A stretch of DNA of 64,000 nt from NCBI GenBank assembly GCA_963764305.1, contig CAVXSD010000005.1, forward strand, positions 1 through 64,000. The letters run 5' to 3'. A program made the translations under genes and the position numbers. The stretch is from Bog-473 sp963764305 (lineage in GTDB: Bacteria; Actinomycetota; Acidimicrobiia; Acidimicrobiales; RAAP-2). The notes under the pieces are model-generated. The model had not been told where the DNA came from and did no database searches. It saw only the letters and a program-made list of their open reading frames with translations. Position 1 is the stretch's first letter. Every line of letters begins with the position of its first letter. Positions 25,131 to 34,390 of this stretch are shown piece after piece.

Positions 25131-26307
25131 GCAGGTCGAAGTGGTGTGAGTGTCCGAGGTGGTAGCGATGATCAACTTCGAACGGGATGTGGCGGTTCCG
25201 TGGGTGGCGGCCGTTGGCGCTGGCAGGGGGCACGAGAAGGTCGCCGAAGATCGAGCCCAGCGGGTGGCGCTGTCCGGTGGTGACGGTCGCGCTGATCGAG
25301 TAGTGGTTGGCGGTGGAGAGCAGCGGCAGGTTGTGGCGGTGGCTCTTGAGGTAGGTGTCGGGGTCGCAGTCGCTCCAGTCGTCGTCGACGACGTAGCCGA
25401 AGCGCAGGTCTTTGATGCCGGCGCTGCGCCTGTTGATCAGCGTCGCCAACGGCCGGGTCAGCTCGGTCTTCGACAGCGCCCAAGCCCAGTAGCTGGTGAG
25501 GCGCTCGAGGGGTGCTCCGAGGTGGGGCGCGCCGAGATAGAAGACGTGGCGCACCGCTGGAATCCATGGTTCCTCGGTCTGTTCGCCGTAGTGACAGGCG
25601 CTGCGGGCAACCAGGCCGCCCATCGAGTGGGCCACGATGACGATCTCTTCGACTGGTGTGGGCCAGGCTGTCACAACCGCGGTCAGTAGATCGGCCAGCC
25701 GCTTCCCGTTGTCGGAGATGTGAAGGCCGGTGTTGTAGCGCAGGTACAGGGGCGTGTAGCCGGGGCCGACGGCGAGACGTGAGCCGTAGGTGACGGTCGC
25801 GTCATGGTAGTGCTCATCGGCGTGAAGCTTCCAGGAGTTCTCGGTTTCACCCAATCCGTGGAGGAACATTGCCAGCTTGGGCGTGGCGTCGGAGTAGACG
25901 CCTTCCAACGTGTCACGTCGGATCCGGACGTCGCGGCCGTCGGAACGCAGAGCCATGCGTATCGCCAGGGCGCTGTTGGCGTCGCACAATCGGTCGCCGA
26001 CGGCGGCGTTGAGGGCGGCGACCGCCAGGTTCGTTCGTTTCTTCGTTGTGGCGGGCAGAGCGGAGACCTTCGACGCCATTCCGCCAGCCAGCCAGCCAGT
26101 GGCCAAGAACGCAGCCCGGACGCCGCCGTACGCGGGGCCGGACATGGCGTCGTGTGCGGCGCGGAGCGGAGCACTCCCGGGCATCGCTCTGGTTGCGTCA
26201 AAGAGGCCGGTCGCGATGCAATGGTGGGTCTCTTCGATGTAAGACAACGCACTCGCCACGGCCCGTCCAGCGGACCGGCCGAGAACCTGAGCCTTCTCTG
26301 GTGTCAT
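25045..26307 (-). CDS. Esterase/lipase, alpha/beta hydrolase
   Basis: About 420 residues from ATG 26307. An N-terminal helical region (VLGRSAGRAVASALSYIEET) precedes the hydrolase domain: oxyanion motif MFLHGLGETENSWKL, nucleophile elbow VAHSMGGLVARSACHY, FYLGAPHLGAPLERLTSY, an Asp-rich stretch VVDDDWSDCDPD and a C-terminal His-rich segment HRYHLGHSHHFDLLNHPAVY containing the catalytic His. This pattern is that of actinobacterial PGAP1/lipase-like esterases. No classical signal peptide. It fits the lipid theme of the island. Confidence 0.8.
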   Translation of the reverse strand: MTPEKAQVLGRSAGRAVASALSYIEETHHCIATGLFDATRAMPGSAPLRAAHDAMSGPAYGGVRAAFLATGWLAGGMASKVSALPATTKKRTNLAVAALNAAVGDRLCDANSALAIRMALRSDGRDVRIRRDTLEGVYSDATPKLAMFLHGLGETENSWKLHADEHYHDATVTYGSRLAVGPGYTPLYLRYNTGLHISDNGKRLADLLTAVVTAWPTPVEEIVIVAHSMGGLVARSACHYGEQTEEPWIPAVRHVFYLGAPHLGAPLERLTSYWAWALSKTELTRPLATLINRRSAGIKDLRFGYVVDDDWSDCDPDTYLKSHRHNLPLLSTANHYSISATVTTGQRHPLGSIFGDLLVPPASANGRHPRNRHIPFEVDHRYHLGHSHHFDLLNHPAVYDAMEAWLQKQSPARNSDAALH

Positions 26308-26378
26308 CGACGGCACCCCCTGATTCAGACGCACTGTAGCTCGCAACGGAATGCGCAACGTGGACCAGATGACCAATT

Positions 26379-26640
26379 CTAACGGATCGGTGGTCGTAGG
26401 CGACGAGGGTTCGGCTGCAGCTCGCGGTCCGTCTCCTTCAGGGGCGCCTGCTCGACGACGGGTTCCGCGGTGGCGAGCTGTTTGGCGGCATCGACGATGT
26501 CGCGGTCAGTGCCAGTCAGACGATCTTCGTGCTGGCGGAGGTGTCTGGTCCACGAGGCGACCGTGAAGGTCTTCCGGAACTTCCTGCGGTCGGCCCCGTT
26601 ACGGTAGAGCCGCCAGCGTTGGCCAATGTGATTGTCGACT
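26379..26640 (-). pseudogene. MFS transporter C-terminal remnant
   Basis: Minus-strand reading gives HIGQRWRLYRNGADRRKFRK then TFTVASWTRHLRQHEDRLTG and TDRDIVDAAKQL before a stop at 26379. This resembles the cytoplasmic C-terminal tail of DUF894-type MFS exporters, with no membrane part left. It abuts att cassette C and looks like a truncated end of a lost gene. Confidence 0.5.
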
Positions 26641-26704
26641 ACCCCGTTTGAGGACTAGGTCGTGATCCGACAGGTCGTCGACCGGCTGCTGGCGGACAGA
26701 ACAT

Positions 26705-27130
26705 CGGCGTTCCGTCGTCTGCCCGGCAACAAGCACCGCTGCTTCAGGGTCGGTGATGTCCTGTTGCTCGCCGAGGAACGTGATCGTCGTCAAGGGGGAA
26801 CAAGCGCCATTCGCTGCGCATTGCGAGAGCCTGCCGATCGAACCTGGGTACCGGTCCGTGGCCGCCCTCCGACTCCGTTGCGGCGTGACCTTACGTGACC
26901 TTATCGAGAGGGAAGGGGAGGGATCGTGAGGGAACCTGAGGGGATCGCAGCGCTGCTACCAGGAACGTCCTCAAGAAGCACCTGGTCAAAACACTGAGAG
27001 CCACACTTTCGCATCGTAGAAGTCGGCGGTTCGAGTCCGCTCACCTCCACAACCACAAAGGGCCAGGTCAGAGGCCTGGAGTGGATCCCCGGAAGTTGGC
27101 ATTGCGCCGGTGAGCACGTGACTCGTTGTA
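26705..27130 (+). repeat. Att cassette C (diverged tRNA-Ala 3' half at 27005-27050)
   Basis: The left segment, tandem arm at 26885-26904, the conserved block GAGAGGGAAGGGGAGGGATC, a tRNA 3' half and the right segment GGCCAGGTCAGAGGCCTGGA are all present. The tRNA part differs most from the parent (loop CTTTCGCATCGTAG, altered T stem), so this copy is the oldest or has been retargeted. Confidence 0.75.
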
Positions 27131-27642
27131 GGGAGTCGTTCATCGTGGCTGGGAGGCCCTTCGCCCAAGACCCAGCTCACAGGTGCAGGAGCGTCAGGAC
27201 GCGGACCGGACAGGTCGTAGTTATCGCGTAAATCGGGCCGCAGATATCTGGTGACTGCGACCGGTCTCTGACCTGAGGTGACGCGTGCTCGACCGCGTTC
27301 CAGACCTAAGAGGCATCGCCCTGCGGGGATATGAACCGAAGACAGCTGCGGTGTCGGCAGCGACATCAGCCCGACGCGGCAGCCCTTGTTGATCGAGGGG
27401 CCGGAGCCTGTCGCCAAATCGCCCCGGCCCGCCACCAATCCGAATCCCAACACATGGTGATTGAACTTGTCATTGGGCAGGGCCAATTGCCACACGGTCT
27501 GAGTTAGCTGAACCTGTGCACACGGCAGATCCGGTGTGCGAGAATCGGCCCACGGGAGCTCGGACGGACCGGGCTGAGAGGGCACCTCGCTGGTGCCGAC
27601 CGTTGAACCTGCTCCGGGTAATGCCGGCGAAGGGAGGAGGCA
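27131..27642. other. Leader region before the NCS1 permease, no gene
   Basis: About 510 bases without a credible gene. I looked for known riboswitch hallmarks (TPP, purine, guanidine) and found none. A minus-strand frame crossing this region is antisense to the tRNA-like part and not real. Confidence 0.4.
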
Positions 27643-29058
27643 TTGATGGTCGGTCTGAGTGATCGAGCGTTGCAGTCCAACGGCCGTGGCCGGACCGGCG
27701 TCTTTGAAGGTACTCGCCCGGCACATCGCGGCGATCTCGTTGTCGAGACCCATGGCATGGCCCCGATTCCCGAGGACCAGCGCTACGGTTCGTCGTGGCG
27801 GAACTTCACGGTGTGGTTCGCACCCAATATGGAGCTCTCCGGCGTCTTCACCGGCACCTTGGCCTTCACGCTCGGGTTGGGATTTTGGCCAGGCTTCGTC
27901 GCCATCGTGATCGGGGTGGTCCTCGGTGCACTCCCCGTCGGGCTGCTTGCCACCTTCGGACCCAAGACCGGCATGGGGCAGTTGCCGCTCGCTCGCCTCC
28001 CCTTCGGTAGGAGCATCGCTCTTCCCGCTGCCGTGCAGTGGTTGAGCGCTCTTGCCTGGGACGGCCTAGTCGGACTCTTCGGCGCCGAAGGAGTCCAGCT
28101 CATGTTCCACGTCCCCTTCGCCATGGGGGTGCTCATCGTGCTCGCCCTCGAAGGGCTGGTCGGATACTTGGGCTACGAGGTCATCCACCAGCTCGAGATG
28201 TGGGGAAGCGCCATCTTGGCCGTCCTCTTCGTGGTCTTGTCGGTGCGCATCCTCGAGCGCGGCCACATTCCTTTGCACAGCACAGTTCAGGGGGGAGCCG
28301 CCGTCGGTGCCTTCATCTTGATGACGACGATCGCCTTCAGCGGTGCGTTCAGTTGGGCCAGCTATGCGGCTGACTACAGCCGCTATCAGGACAAGGACAC
28401 GCCGTCCTCACCAATCTTTTGGTGGACGTTGGGGGGCTTGTGCACCTCGTACATCTGGACCTATTCGATCGGCCTCGCTGGCGCGACATTACTGAGCAAT
28501 CAAACAGCGGCGGGTGTGCAAACGCTGGTGGGCGGAGGCACGGTGGGCGTCGTGGCGCTGGTCATCGTCATATTCGGGGCGATCACCAGCAACGCCATGA
28601 ACGACTACTCGGGATCACTTGCTCTTCAGGCTTCGGGAGTTCGGCTGAAGCGGAACTGGAGCGCAGCATTTGGCGCTGTGGTCGCCTTCGGCATGATCCT
28701 TTGGATCCATGGCGGCAATACGTCAGCGAGGTTCCAATCCGTGCTGCTCTTCAGCGCCTACTGGATCGCTCCATTTCTCGCCATCGTCCTCATCGACTGG
28801 TTCGACCGCAAGGGCTCCATCACACATGAGGGTCTCTCGTCCCTGATGGATCTGAAGAATCTGAATGCCGGATGGCCCGCCCTCGTGAGCCTGGTCGCCG
28901 GGTTCGCCGCCATGGTGCCCTTCATGAACACCGGACTGCTCGTCGGACCGGGGGCCAAAGCGCTACAGGGAGCGGACCTGTCCTTCTATGTGGGCTTTGT
29001 CGTGGCCGCCGGTGTCTACCTGGCGCTGCGCAGGTGTGAAGTCCCGAACTCAATGTGA
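27643..29058 (+). CDS. NCS1-family purine/cytosine permease-like transporter
   Basis: 471 residues with about 12 hydrophobic segments. The N-terminal cytoplasmic motif THGMAPIPEDQRYGSSWRNF, then VWFAPNMELSGVFTGTLAF and the glycine-rich TM3 region ATFGPKTGMGQLPLARLPFG, is characteristic of NCS1 proteins; AITSNAMNDYSGSLALQASG is the family motif in TM8. They import nucleobases, allantoin, hydantoins or related compounds by Na+ or H+ symport. No catabolic neighbour indicates the substrate. The start could also lie a few codons downstream. Confidence 0.85.
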   Translation: MMVGLSDRALQSNGRGRTGVFEGTRPAHRGDLVVETHGMAPIPEDQRYGSSWRNFTVWFAPNMELSGVFTGTLAFTLGLGFWPGFVAIVIGVVLGALPVGLLATFGPKTGMGQLPLARLPFGRSIALPAAVQWLSALAWDGLVGLFGAEGVQLMFHVPFAMGVLIVLALEGLVGYLGYEVIHQLEMWGSAILAVLFVVLSVRILERGHIPLHSTVQGGAAVGAFILMTTIAFSGAFSWASYAADYSRYQDKDTPSSPIFWWTLGGLCTSYIWTYSIGLAGATLLSNQTAAGVQTLVGGGTVGVVALVIVIFGAITSNAMNDYSGSLALQASGVRLKRNWSAAFGAVVAFGMILWIHGGNTSARFQSVLLFSAYWIAPFLAIVLIDWFDRKGSITHEGLSSLMDLKNLNAGWPALVSLVAGFAAMVPFMNTGLLVGPGAKALQGADLSFYVGFVVAAGVYLALRRCEVPNSM

Positions 29059-29388
29059 ACCGGCCTGGGTTAGACAGAGCTCTGCGCCTCCGTCAAACCC
29101 AGTTCCGCCAGCTGATGGCAGCCTCGGGCAGCGAGGGTTTATCTCTACCTCATCTTCATCAATTTAGGACTCAAGCTCGCTGCAACCCCTGCATACCGTC
29201 CCAACCAGCTAACCCATGTACTCCGTGGCCCAATGATCGCGACGCCGTTGCCGGGCCGGCTTCTCTGGTGCACAGATCGCTCGGTGGAGTCCGGGTCATC
29301 GTTGGATCCCGGAGGCGCTGGTGACCAGGGGTGCGGTGGTGGCGGAGAGCTCGAAACGTGCCAACCGCGGACCAGCGCCGATGGCGCG
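29059..29388. other. Convergent intergenic stretch
   Basis: 330 bases between the ends of the permease and the radical SAM gene. No gene and no clear bidirectional terminator seen. Confidence 0.45.
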
Positions 29389-30780
29389 TCAGCCCGGCGA
29401 GCCGAGTGGTGCGAGCGGGGCCAACTGCTCCTGGGTGGGCTCACTGCAACAGAACCAGGGTTCGCTAAGCCGGGCTCGCTTTCCCGCCGGTCCCTTTGAG
29501 ACAGATCCAGGGGGAGGGGGAGACGAGACGGGTCTTACCCTGGCACGGATCATCGCGTCGATCTCGCTGAACGTGAGGGCAGCAGTCTGTCCGACGCGCT
29601 CTTCGACCAAAGTTGCCACGTCTGCTTGGAGTTGGTCGACGGCGGGATCTGGGTGCGACCAGGTCCACCCCAGCCGAGCCTGGTCATAGTGCCTGAGGTG
29701 AGGTGACAGGGCGTCGTCGGCGAGCAGCAGCGAACCCTCGGGTAACAACAAGCGAACGCTGTACTGCACCGGGTCTACGTTCGCCACAAGATCATGAGCT
29801 ATCACGAAGTCAAGAAGGTCCCTCAGGTCCTCAAATGTCGTCCAGGGCGTGAACGGCAGCCACGACGGTCGCACCTCGATGCCATGCTCCCGAAGAATTG
29901 CCACCGCCTGGGAAGCTTCCGCAACGCTATGACCCTTGTCGAGGTGTCGAAGAATCGTGTCGCTCGCCGACTCGAACGCGGAAACGACGAACACACAACC
30001 CGCCACTGCCAGCTCCGGCCAGACATTCGGGTGGCGCAGGATGTGCTCCACCTTGGTCGTGCAGTCGAAGGTCAGGTGCGGGTAGCGCTGATGAATCGCG
30101 GCAATGATGCGGCGGGAGTGGTGCGGGGCATTGAGGAAGTCGGGGTCGGCGAAGGTCACGTGGCGGATGCCGGCGTCGACCAACTGATCGACATCGGCCA
30201 TGACTATTGACTCGTCGACAACGCGGACCCGACCGTCGTAGACGACCGGCACCGGACAGTGCCGGCAGCGGTGCGAACAGCCCCGGCTGGCCGCAACCGA
30301 CCCCACCAGACGTTCCTCACCTCCGACCACCAAATGGGTATAGCGATCGAGGGGGGGTAGAAGATGACGGGCAGGCACGCGTGCTTCGACACGGGCCAAC
30401 TGGATCGCAGTCCCCGGGTCCATCCCACCCACCCACGCCACCAGCCCCGGCTCGTACTCCCCGGCAATAACTGCATCGGCGGTCGACTGGACGGAAAGAT
30501 CCCGGCTCACCGCGGCATAGAGCCCAAAGAAGCACAAGGGGATCTCGGGTCGGCGAGCCCGGACCGTGTCTGCGACCAGCAAGGCCAAGCGCATTGCAGT
30601 GTGCATCGGCACGGAGAATGCGATCCGGTCGGCCCAATCGACCGCGGCGCCATCGAGCGAGTCGACGGCGACGTCGATACAGCGGACGTCATTCCCAGCG
30701 GCCAACAGTGCGGTGGCGGCGGTGGCCACGCCGAGGGGCTGGTGTCCCAGCTCGTAAGTGGACACCAGCAGGACTCGCAC
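29389..30780 (-). CDS. B12-binding radical SAM protein with CCAEP-type tail
   Basis: About 463 residues from GTG 30780. Residues 1-130 form a cobalamin-binding-like domain (VRVLLVSTYELGHQPLGVAT, DWADRIAFSVPMHTAMRLAL). The radical SAM motif is SRGCSHRCRHCP (CxxxCxxC) near residue 175, followed by FADPDFLN and FESASDTILRHLDKGH. The C-terminus reads ARLSEPWFCCSEPTQEQLAP, matching the tail of the CUAEP/CCAEP-tail radical SAM (seleno)protein family, with Cys-Cys-Ser-Glu-Pro here in place of Cys-(Sec/Cys)-Ala-Glu-Pro. Reaction unknown for the family. It is followed downstream by nothing and preceded by an ATP-grasp gene in the same direction, suggesting a two-gene modification unit. Confidence 0.8.
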   Translation of the reverse strand: MRVLLVSTYELGHQPLGVATAATALLAAGNDVRCIDVAVDSLDGAAVDWADRIAFSVPMHTAMRLALLVADTVRARRPEIPLCFFGLYAAVSRDLSVQSTADAVIAGEYEPGLVAWVGGMDPGTAIQLARVEARVPARHLLPPLDRYTHLVVGGEERLVGSVAASRGCSHRCRHCPVPVVYDGRVRVVDESIVMADVDQLVDAGIRHVTFADPDFLNAPHHSRRIIAAIHQRYPHLTFDCTTKVEHILRHPNVWPELAVAGCVFVVSAFESASDTILRHLDKGHSVAEASQAVAILREHGIEVRPSWLPFTPWTTFEDLRDLLDFVIAHDLVANVDPVQYSVRLLLPEGSLLLADDALSPHLRHYDQARLGWTWSHPDPAVDQLQADVATLVEERVGQTAALTFSEIDAMIRARVRPVSSPPPPGSVSKGPAGKRARLSEPWFCCSEPTQEQLAPLAPLGSPG

Positions 30781-30821
30781 GACCGTGATCCTACCGGCGG
30801 GTTGTCCTTTCGAGTCGCGAG

Positions 30822-32030
30822 TCAGACGACCGCGACGTCGAGACATACCTCTGCCCGACGGAGTGCGTCTTCGACATCGTAGGGCGTCGGTCCGCGGGCA
30901 AAGATGAATCCGAGATAGCGATCACCCTCTGGAAGTGGCACGACCGCGTGGCCGACGGGAATGGTGATCTCGACACCGACAACTCCTTCGATGCCGCGGG
31001 CCTCCTCCTGACCCGACACCCGGGCCAGTATCCCCCCCGATCGGATCGGCAGCATCATGACGCCCGAGGACTGGGATTCACGGGTGAGCCCGTCCAGCCC
31101 GAGCCCGAGGACGTGACGGATAATGACCTCTTCGAGGCTCACCCCGGCCCCGAAATTCAAGGCCCGCGAGCACAGACCGCCGATGGAGCGAGCGGCAAGC
31201 TCGAGCATCGTGACCGTCCCCGTCGCGCCGACGCGCAGTTCGGCGTGTACCGGTCCCTCGGTCAACCCCATCCCCGCGGCCGCTCGAGCGGCCGTGGCCT
31301 CGAGCGCGGCGAGGATGGTTGGCGGTAGACGCGACGGGGTCACATACATGGTCTCCTCGAAGAAGGGCCCATCCATGGCATCTGGCTTGTCGAACACCGC
31401 CAGCACCTTCAATTGCCCCCCGACGAGAAGGCCCTCGAGCGCCGCCTCGGCTCCCGCCACGAAGGACTCGACGAGCAGGGGCTCTCCACAGGGTCCCAAC
31501 ATGGCGCGGATACGGACCCCGGCCGCTTGGGCCTCGTCCTCATTATCGACGCGGATCACCCCCTGGCTGGCCGCCCGGGAGACGGGCTTGACCACGCACG
31601 GATACCCGATCTCGGTCGCCGCCGAGGCGATGTCGGCGTCGTGAGCAACAATTCGAAACACCGGCTGGGGGAGTGAGGTGGCGGCCAGGCACTCGCGGAT
31701 TTGAGCCTTGTCCCTGGTGAGGGCAACTGAGGCCGGCGGACTGTGGCGCAACGCCAGACGCTCGGCCGCCGCGGCGGCCACCGTGACTCCCTGGTCATCG
31801 ACTGCGAGGACGGCGTCGAGAGGTGTTCGACCATGGAGGGTCACGATGGCCTCAACCGCGGCGTCGCTTCGAGCGAGCGGCACGACGACGGCTCGGTCGC
31901 CCATGGATCCGGCCAAGGCCTGGCGATGCTCGGATCCGACCACGACGTCGACACCCAGGCGAGCGGCCGCACTCAAGAAGTCCGAGGCCCTGTAGGTGGT
32001 CGTCGGCAGCAACAAGAGGATCCGGGGCAT
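30822..32030 (-). CDS. ATP-grasp domain protein
   Basis: About 402 residues from ATG 32030. The N-terminal Rossmann-like part (MPRILLLLPTTTYRASDFLS) precedes the ATP-grasp core: LTRDKAQIRECLAATSLPQP, GYPCVVKPVSRAASQGVIRV, EPLLVESFVAGAEAALEG and a metal-binding segment GPVHAELRVGATGTVTMLEL AARSIGG. It is a carboxylate-amine/thiol ligase by fold. It ends 41 bases before the radical SAM start, so the two form an operon, and is divergent (9-bp gap) from the NfuA-like gene. I infer a joint peptide- or small-molecule-modifying role; the substrate is not known. Confidence 0.82.
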   Translation of the reverse strand: MPRILLLLPTTTYRASDFLSAAARLGVDVVVGSEHRQALAGSMGDRAVVVPLARSDAAVEAIVTLHGRTPLDAVLAVDDQGVTVAAAAAERLALRHSPPASVALTRDKAQIRECLAATSLPQPVFRIVAHDADIASAATEIGYPCVVKPVSRAASQGVIRVDNEDEAQAAGVRIRAMLGPCGEPLLVESFVAGAEAALEGLLVGGQLKVLAVFDKPDAMDGPFFEETMYVTPSRLPPTILAALEATAARAAAGMGLTEGPVHAELRVGATGTVTMLELAARSIGGLCSRALNFGAGVSLEEVIIRHVLGLGLDGLTRESQSSGVMMLPIRSGGILARVSGQEEARGIEGVVGVEITIPVGHAVVPLPEGDRYLGFIFARGPTPYDVEDALRRAEVCLDVAVV

Positions 32031-32039
32031 GGCCCTAGG

Positions 32040-32711
32040 ATGGTAGCGAGCACCCAGACGAAGACGAGGGCAACACACGTGATCGATAGCAGCGGGGTGC
32101 CAGTCCTGCGAGCAACCGACGCGGCTCTGGCCAAGGTCCTCGAGCTACGGGCCGATGAGGACCAAGAGGAGTCCCTCGCTCTTTGGGTCGAGATCAGCGG
32201 TTCGAGCGGTGGCTCCTACACCTACGAGATGTACTTTCAGGCGACTTCGGATGCCCGGAAAGAAGACTGGTTACACGACCAGGGCGGATTGGCACTTGTG
32301 GTGCCTGCCGACAGCATCGCTCAGGTGCGCGGGGCTGTCCTCGACCTGAGTGGGGACGGGATGGTGATCGAGAACCCGAACCAGCCTCCGGCCGCCGCCA
32401 GCCCGGCGATGTCGGGCGCACCGGTCGACTTGAGCGGCGATGTAGCGCAGCGCGTTCTCCAGGTGCTCGAGCAGCAGATCAACCCTTCCATTGCGGCCCA
32501 TGGCGGTCGTGCTGACCTCGTGGCGGTGGAGGACGACGCCGCGTATCTCCGCTTGAGCGGCGGCTGCGCGGGCTGCGGGATGGCGACAGTGACTTTGAGC
32601 CAGGGGATCGAAGTAGCTCTGCGCGAGTCGGTCCCAGAGATCACTCGGGTGATCGACGTGACCGACCACGCGGCCGGCACCAATCCGTACTACGAGGCGG
32701 CCAAGAAGTAG
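32040..32711 (+). CDS. NfuA-like iron-sulfur carrier (degenerate IscA + NifU domains)
   Basis: About 223 residues from ATG 32040; GTG 32079 is the alternative start. The N-terminal half resembles an A-type carrier (VPVLRATDAALAKVLELRAD, YTYEMYFQ) but has no cysteines, as in NfuA. The C-terminal NifU domain has VLEQQINPSIAAHGGRADLV and the cluster motif GGCAGCGMATVTL (CxxC). It delivers 4Fe-4S clusters. Divergent placement next to the ATP-grasp/radical SAM pair suggests it supplies the radical SAM cluster, or it may be a general carrier. Confidence 0.85.
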   Translation: MVASTQTKTRATHVIDSSGVPVLRATDAALAKVLELRADEDQEESLALWVEISGSSGGSYTYEMYFQATSDARKEDWLHDQGGLALVVPADSIAQVRGAVLDLSGDGMVIENPNQPPAAASPAMSGAPVDLSGDVAQRVLQVLEQQINPSIAAHGGRADLVAVEDDAAYLRLSGGCAGCGMATVTLSQGIEVALRESVPEITRVIDVTDHAAGTNPYYEAAKK

Positions 32712-32714
32712 GTC

Positions 32715-33447
32715 CTAGTGGCCGACGAAGCGGCGGGAGTCCTTCGCCGCATACGACGCCACGATGGCGTCGGTTGCGGCCGTCGCTCGCACCCGCTCGA
32801 CCACTTCGTGGAGCCGGCGGGCGGGAATGGCGCACGTCATCTCTGTGTTGGGCATTGCGGTTCGGGTACGACTCAGCATGCAACCGACGCTCACCGCCAC
32901 TTTTCCGTGTTCCTTGGCCACGGCCACGATATGGCACTGAGGCTTGCCGTCAATTCTCAGGTCATCGAGCGCGTCAAAAAGCACCATGAGCTGCTTGGCG
33001 TTTATGCGGATCATCACCACGTCCGGATCGACCGGGGCTTCTGCCAGCGGGCCATAGGTGACGACTTCGGGTCGATCCGCCAACGACAGGGATGGTGGGG
33101 ACCATGTCCATCGTCACCCATCCAGACTCGACCAGGGCGGCGACGTCACTGCGACCGGCAACCTCGTCGAGAGTCACGAACCCGTGGGTGAGGCTTCCGA
33201 CGCTGCAGTTGCCGTGGTCTTGAGCAACGGTGCTGAACGTTCGTTCGACTGCCTTGGTCCAAAAAACACACCCTGCGGGAACCCGACCGGTCCGACCGTC
33301 AGATGTGGGCTGAGGCAGGGGGGAGTCGAACGGCGCCACCCCAGGCGGAGCCGATTCGGAGAACGTGATGGCGATCGGGGGCGTTGCGAGATGCAACGCC
33401 TCGGTGAGAGCTGTAGCAGCGTCTGACCACGATGTGTCGTGCGACAT
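32715..33447 (-). pseudogene. DUF169-family protein, one frameshift
   Basis: The first part, from ATG 33447, reads SDAATALTEALHLATPPIAI, GRTGRVPAGCVFWTKAVERT and DHGNCSVGSLTHGFVTLDEV. After a frame break near 33085-33110 it continues PEVVTYGPLAEAPVDPDVVM, NAKQLMVLFDALDDL, KPQCHIVAVAKEHG and SVGCMLSRTRTAMPNTEMTC. The two halves join into a normal-length DUF169 protein with several conserved cysteines. Function of the family is unknown; conserved Cys and the ferredoxin gene upstream suggest metal or redox chemistry. Confidence 0.78.
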
Positions 33448-33552
33448 ATCAGCAGCCTTGCCGAGCGGTAGCGAGCAGCCAAATCGCAACGTGATGCGCC
33501 ACCCGGTCATTACTAAACACCGACGCGAATCCGCGCTGCCCTCTTCTATGAC

Positions 33553-33780
33553 TCAATGAAGATGCACTCCCAGAGGGCATTCCTCGGCAGCCTCGGTGAC
33601 CGCGTCCTCGAGATCCGAAGGCACCGGGGCGAGGCCTTCGGCACCGCCAGGGTCGGATTTCACGTCGATGCCCTCTTTGACATAGGCGAGCCCATCGTCG
33701 AGCAACGTGAAGACTGCCGGGGCGATCTCCTCACAGAGCCCATCACCGGTGCACAGATCCTGATCGATCCACACCTTCAT
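33553..33780 (-). CDS. 3Fe-4S ferredoxin
   Basis: 75 residues. C10-TGDG-LC16 has Asp where a second cysteine would be (CxxDGxC), and C68 in EECPLGVH supplies the third ligand, the pattern of actinobacterial 3Fe-4S ferredoxins. These often serve cytochromes P450, but none is in the window. It lies 105 bases upstream of the DUF169 gene, same strand, so it may supply electrons to that protein or to the radical SAM enzyme. Confidence 0.88.
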   Translation of the reverse strand: MKVWIDQDLCTGDGLCEEIAPAVFTLLDDGLAYVKEGIDVKSDPGGAEGLAPVPSDLEDAVTEAAEECPLGVHLH

Positions 33781-33952
33781 GGATTCACCTCTTCGAGCTG
33801 GGAGAACGCGCCCCTTTGGGTAGTAACGACATTCGGCTTCTCAATTGTACGTCGTCGAAGTGGTGGGTCCGTCACGACCAGATTTGTCCGGATCTCGACC
33901 GCCGGGCCAGAGCGTCGGCTGACGCCCCTTGTCCCCCCCTCCATGGGGAGCG

Positions 33953-34255
33953 TCAGAGATCGAGCTTGCCCTTCGCTACGCAGATCACCAAATGAGCCCC
34001 TAGGACTGCGTCCCGTGTAGCCGGTGACACGCCAGGATCGGCCTCCGCTGCTGCTTTGGCGCTGTCGCCCGCCTGCTCGAGTTCGATTACGGCCACGCGT
34101 TCGTCGGGCGATGCGACCGCCTTGCCCGCCTTTTTGGCGAACTCGTTGACCACCGCGACAAGCACTGGTGACGCTCCCTCGTCGCGTTGTACCGCGTCGC
34201 GCGCTGCATCTATCTTGATCCGAGCTTCCTGAAGCCGCTCTGCCATTGTCGTCAT
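33953..34255 (-). CDS. Small conserved-looking helical protein of unknown function
   Basis: 100 residues, Ala/Val/Glu-rich, with no cysteine-rich or membrane segment (MAERLQEARIKIDAARDAVQ, VLVAVVNEFAKKAGKAVASP, TRDAVLGAHLVICVAKGKLD). Codon use looks coding. I do not recognise it. Same strand as the ferredoxin gene but 170 bases away. Confidence 0.5.
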   Translation of the reverse strand: MTTMAERLQEARIKIDAARDAVQRDEGASPVLVAVVNEFAKKAGKAVASPDERVAVIELEQAGDSAKAAAEADPGVSPATRDAVLGAHLVICVAKGKLDL

Positions 34256-34390
34256 GGGAGAAGGCTACGTCGGGCAGCCCCGGGTGTCCCAGATTGTCGG
34301 GCCGAACGATGGCTATAAAGTGCCGACTGGCGGACCCAGTAACGCCGGCATGGTGACCCACTCGTGTGGATGAACCCTGCGTGCTGGCGG

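Noticed and set aside
26662..26898. Plus-strand frames inside cassettes B, C, D and F (endings such as ESLPIGRDY and RRDLT)
   Set aside because: The cassettes are conserved as DNA, but reading frames shift between copies and no start or domain is shared, so they are unlikely to encode a protein.
27131..27642. Riboswitch before the NCS1 permease
   Set aside because: No TPP, purine or guanidine-type core sequence could be found in the leader.
26986..27753. Minus-strand 255-codon frame ending near GERTRTADFYDAKV
   Set aside because: The end is antisense to the tRNA-Ala-like half in cassette C, a classic false gene; the rest has no family resemblance and overlaps the permease start.
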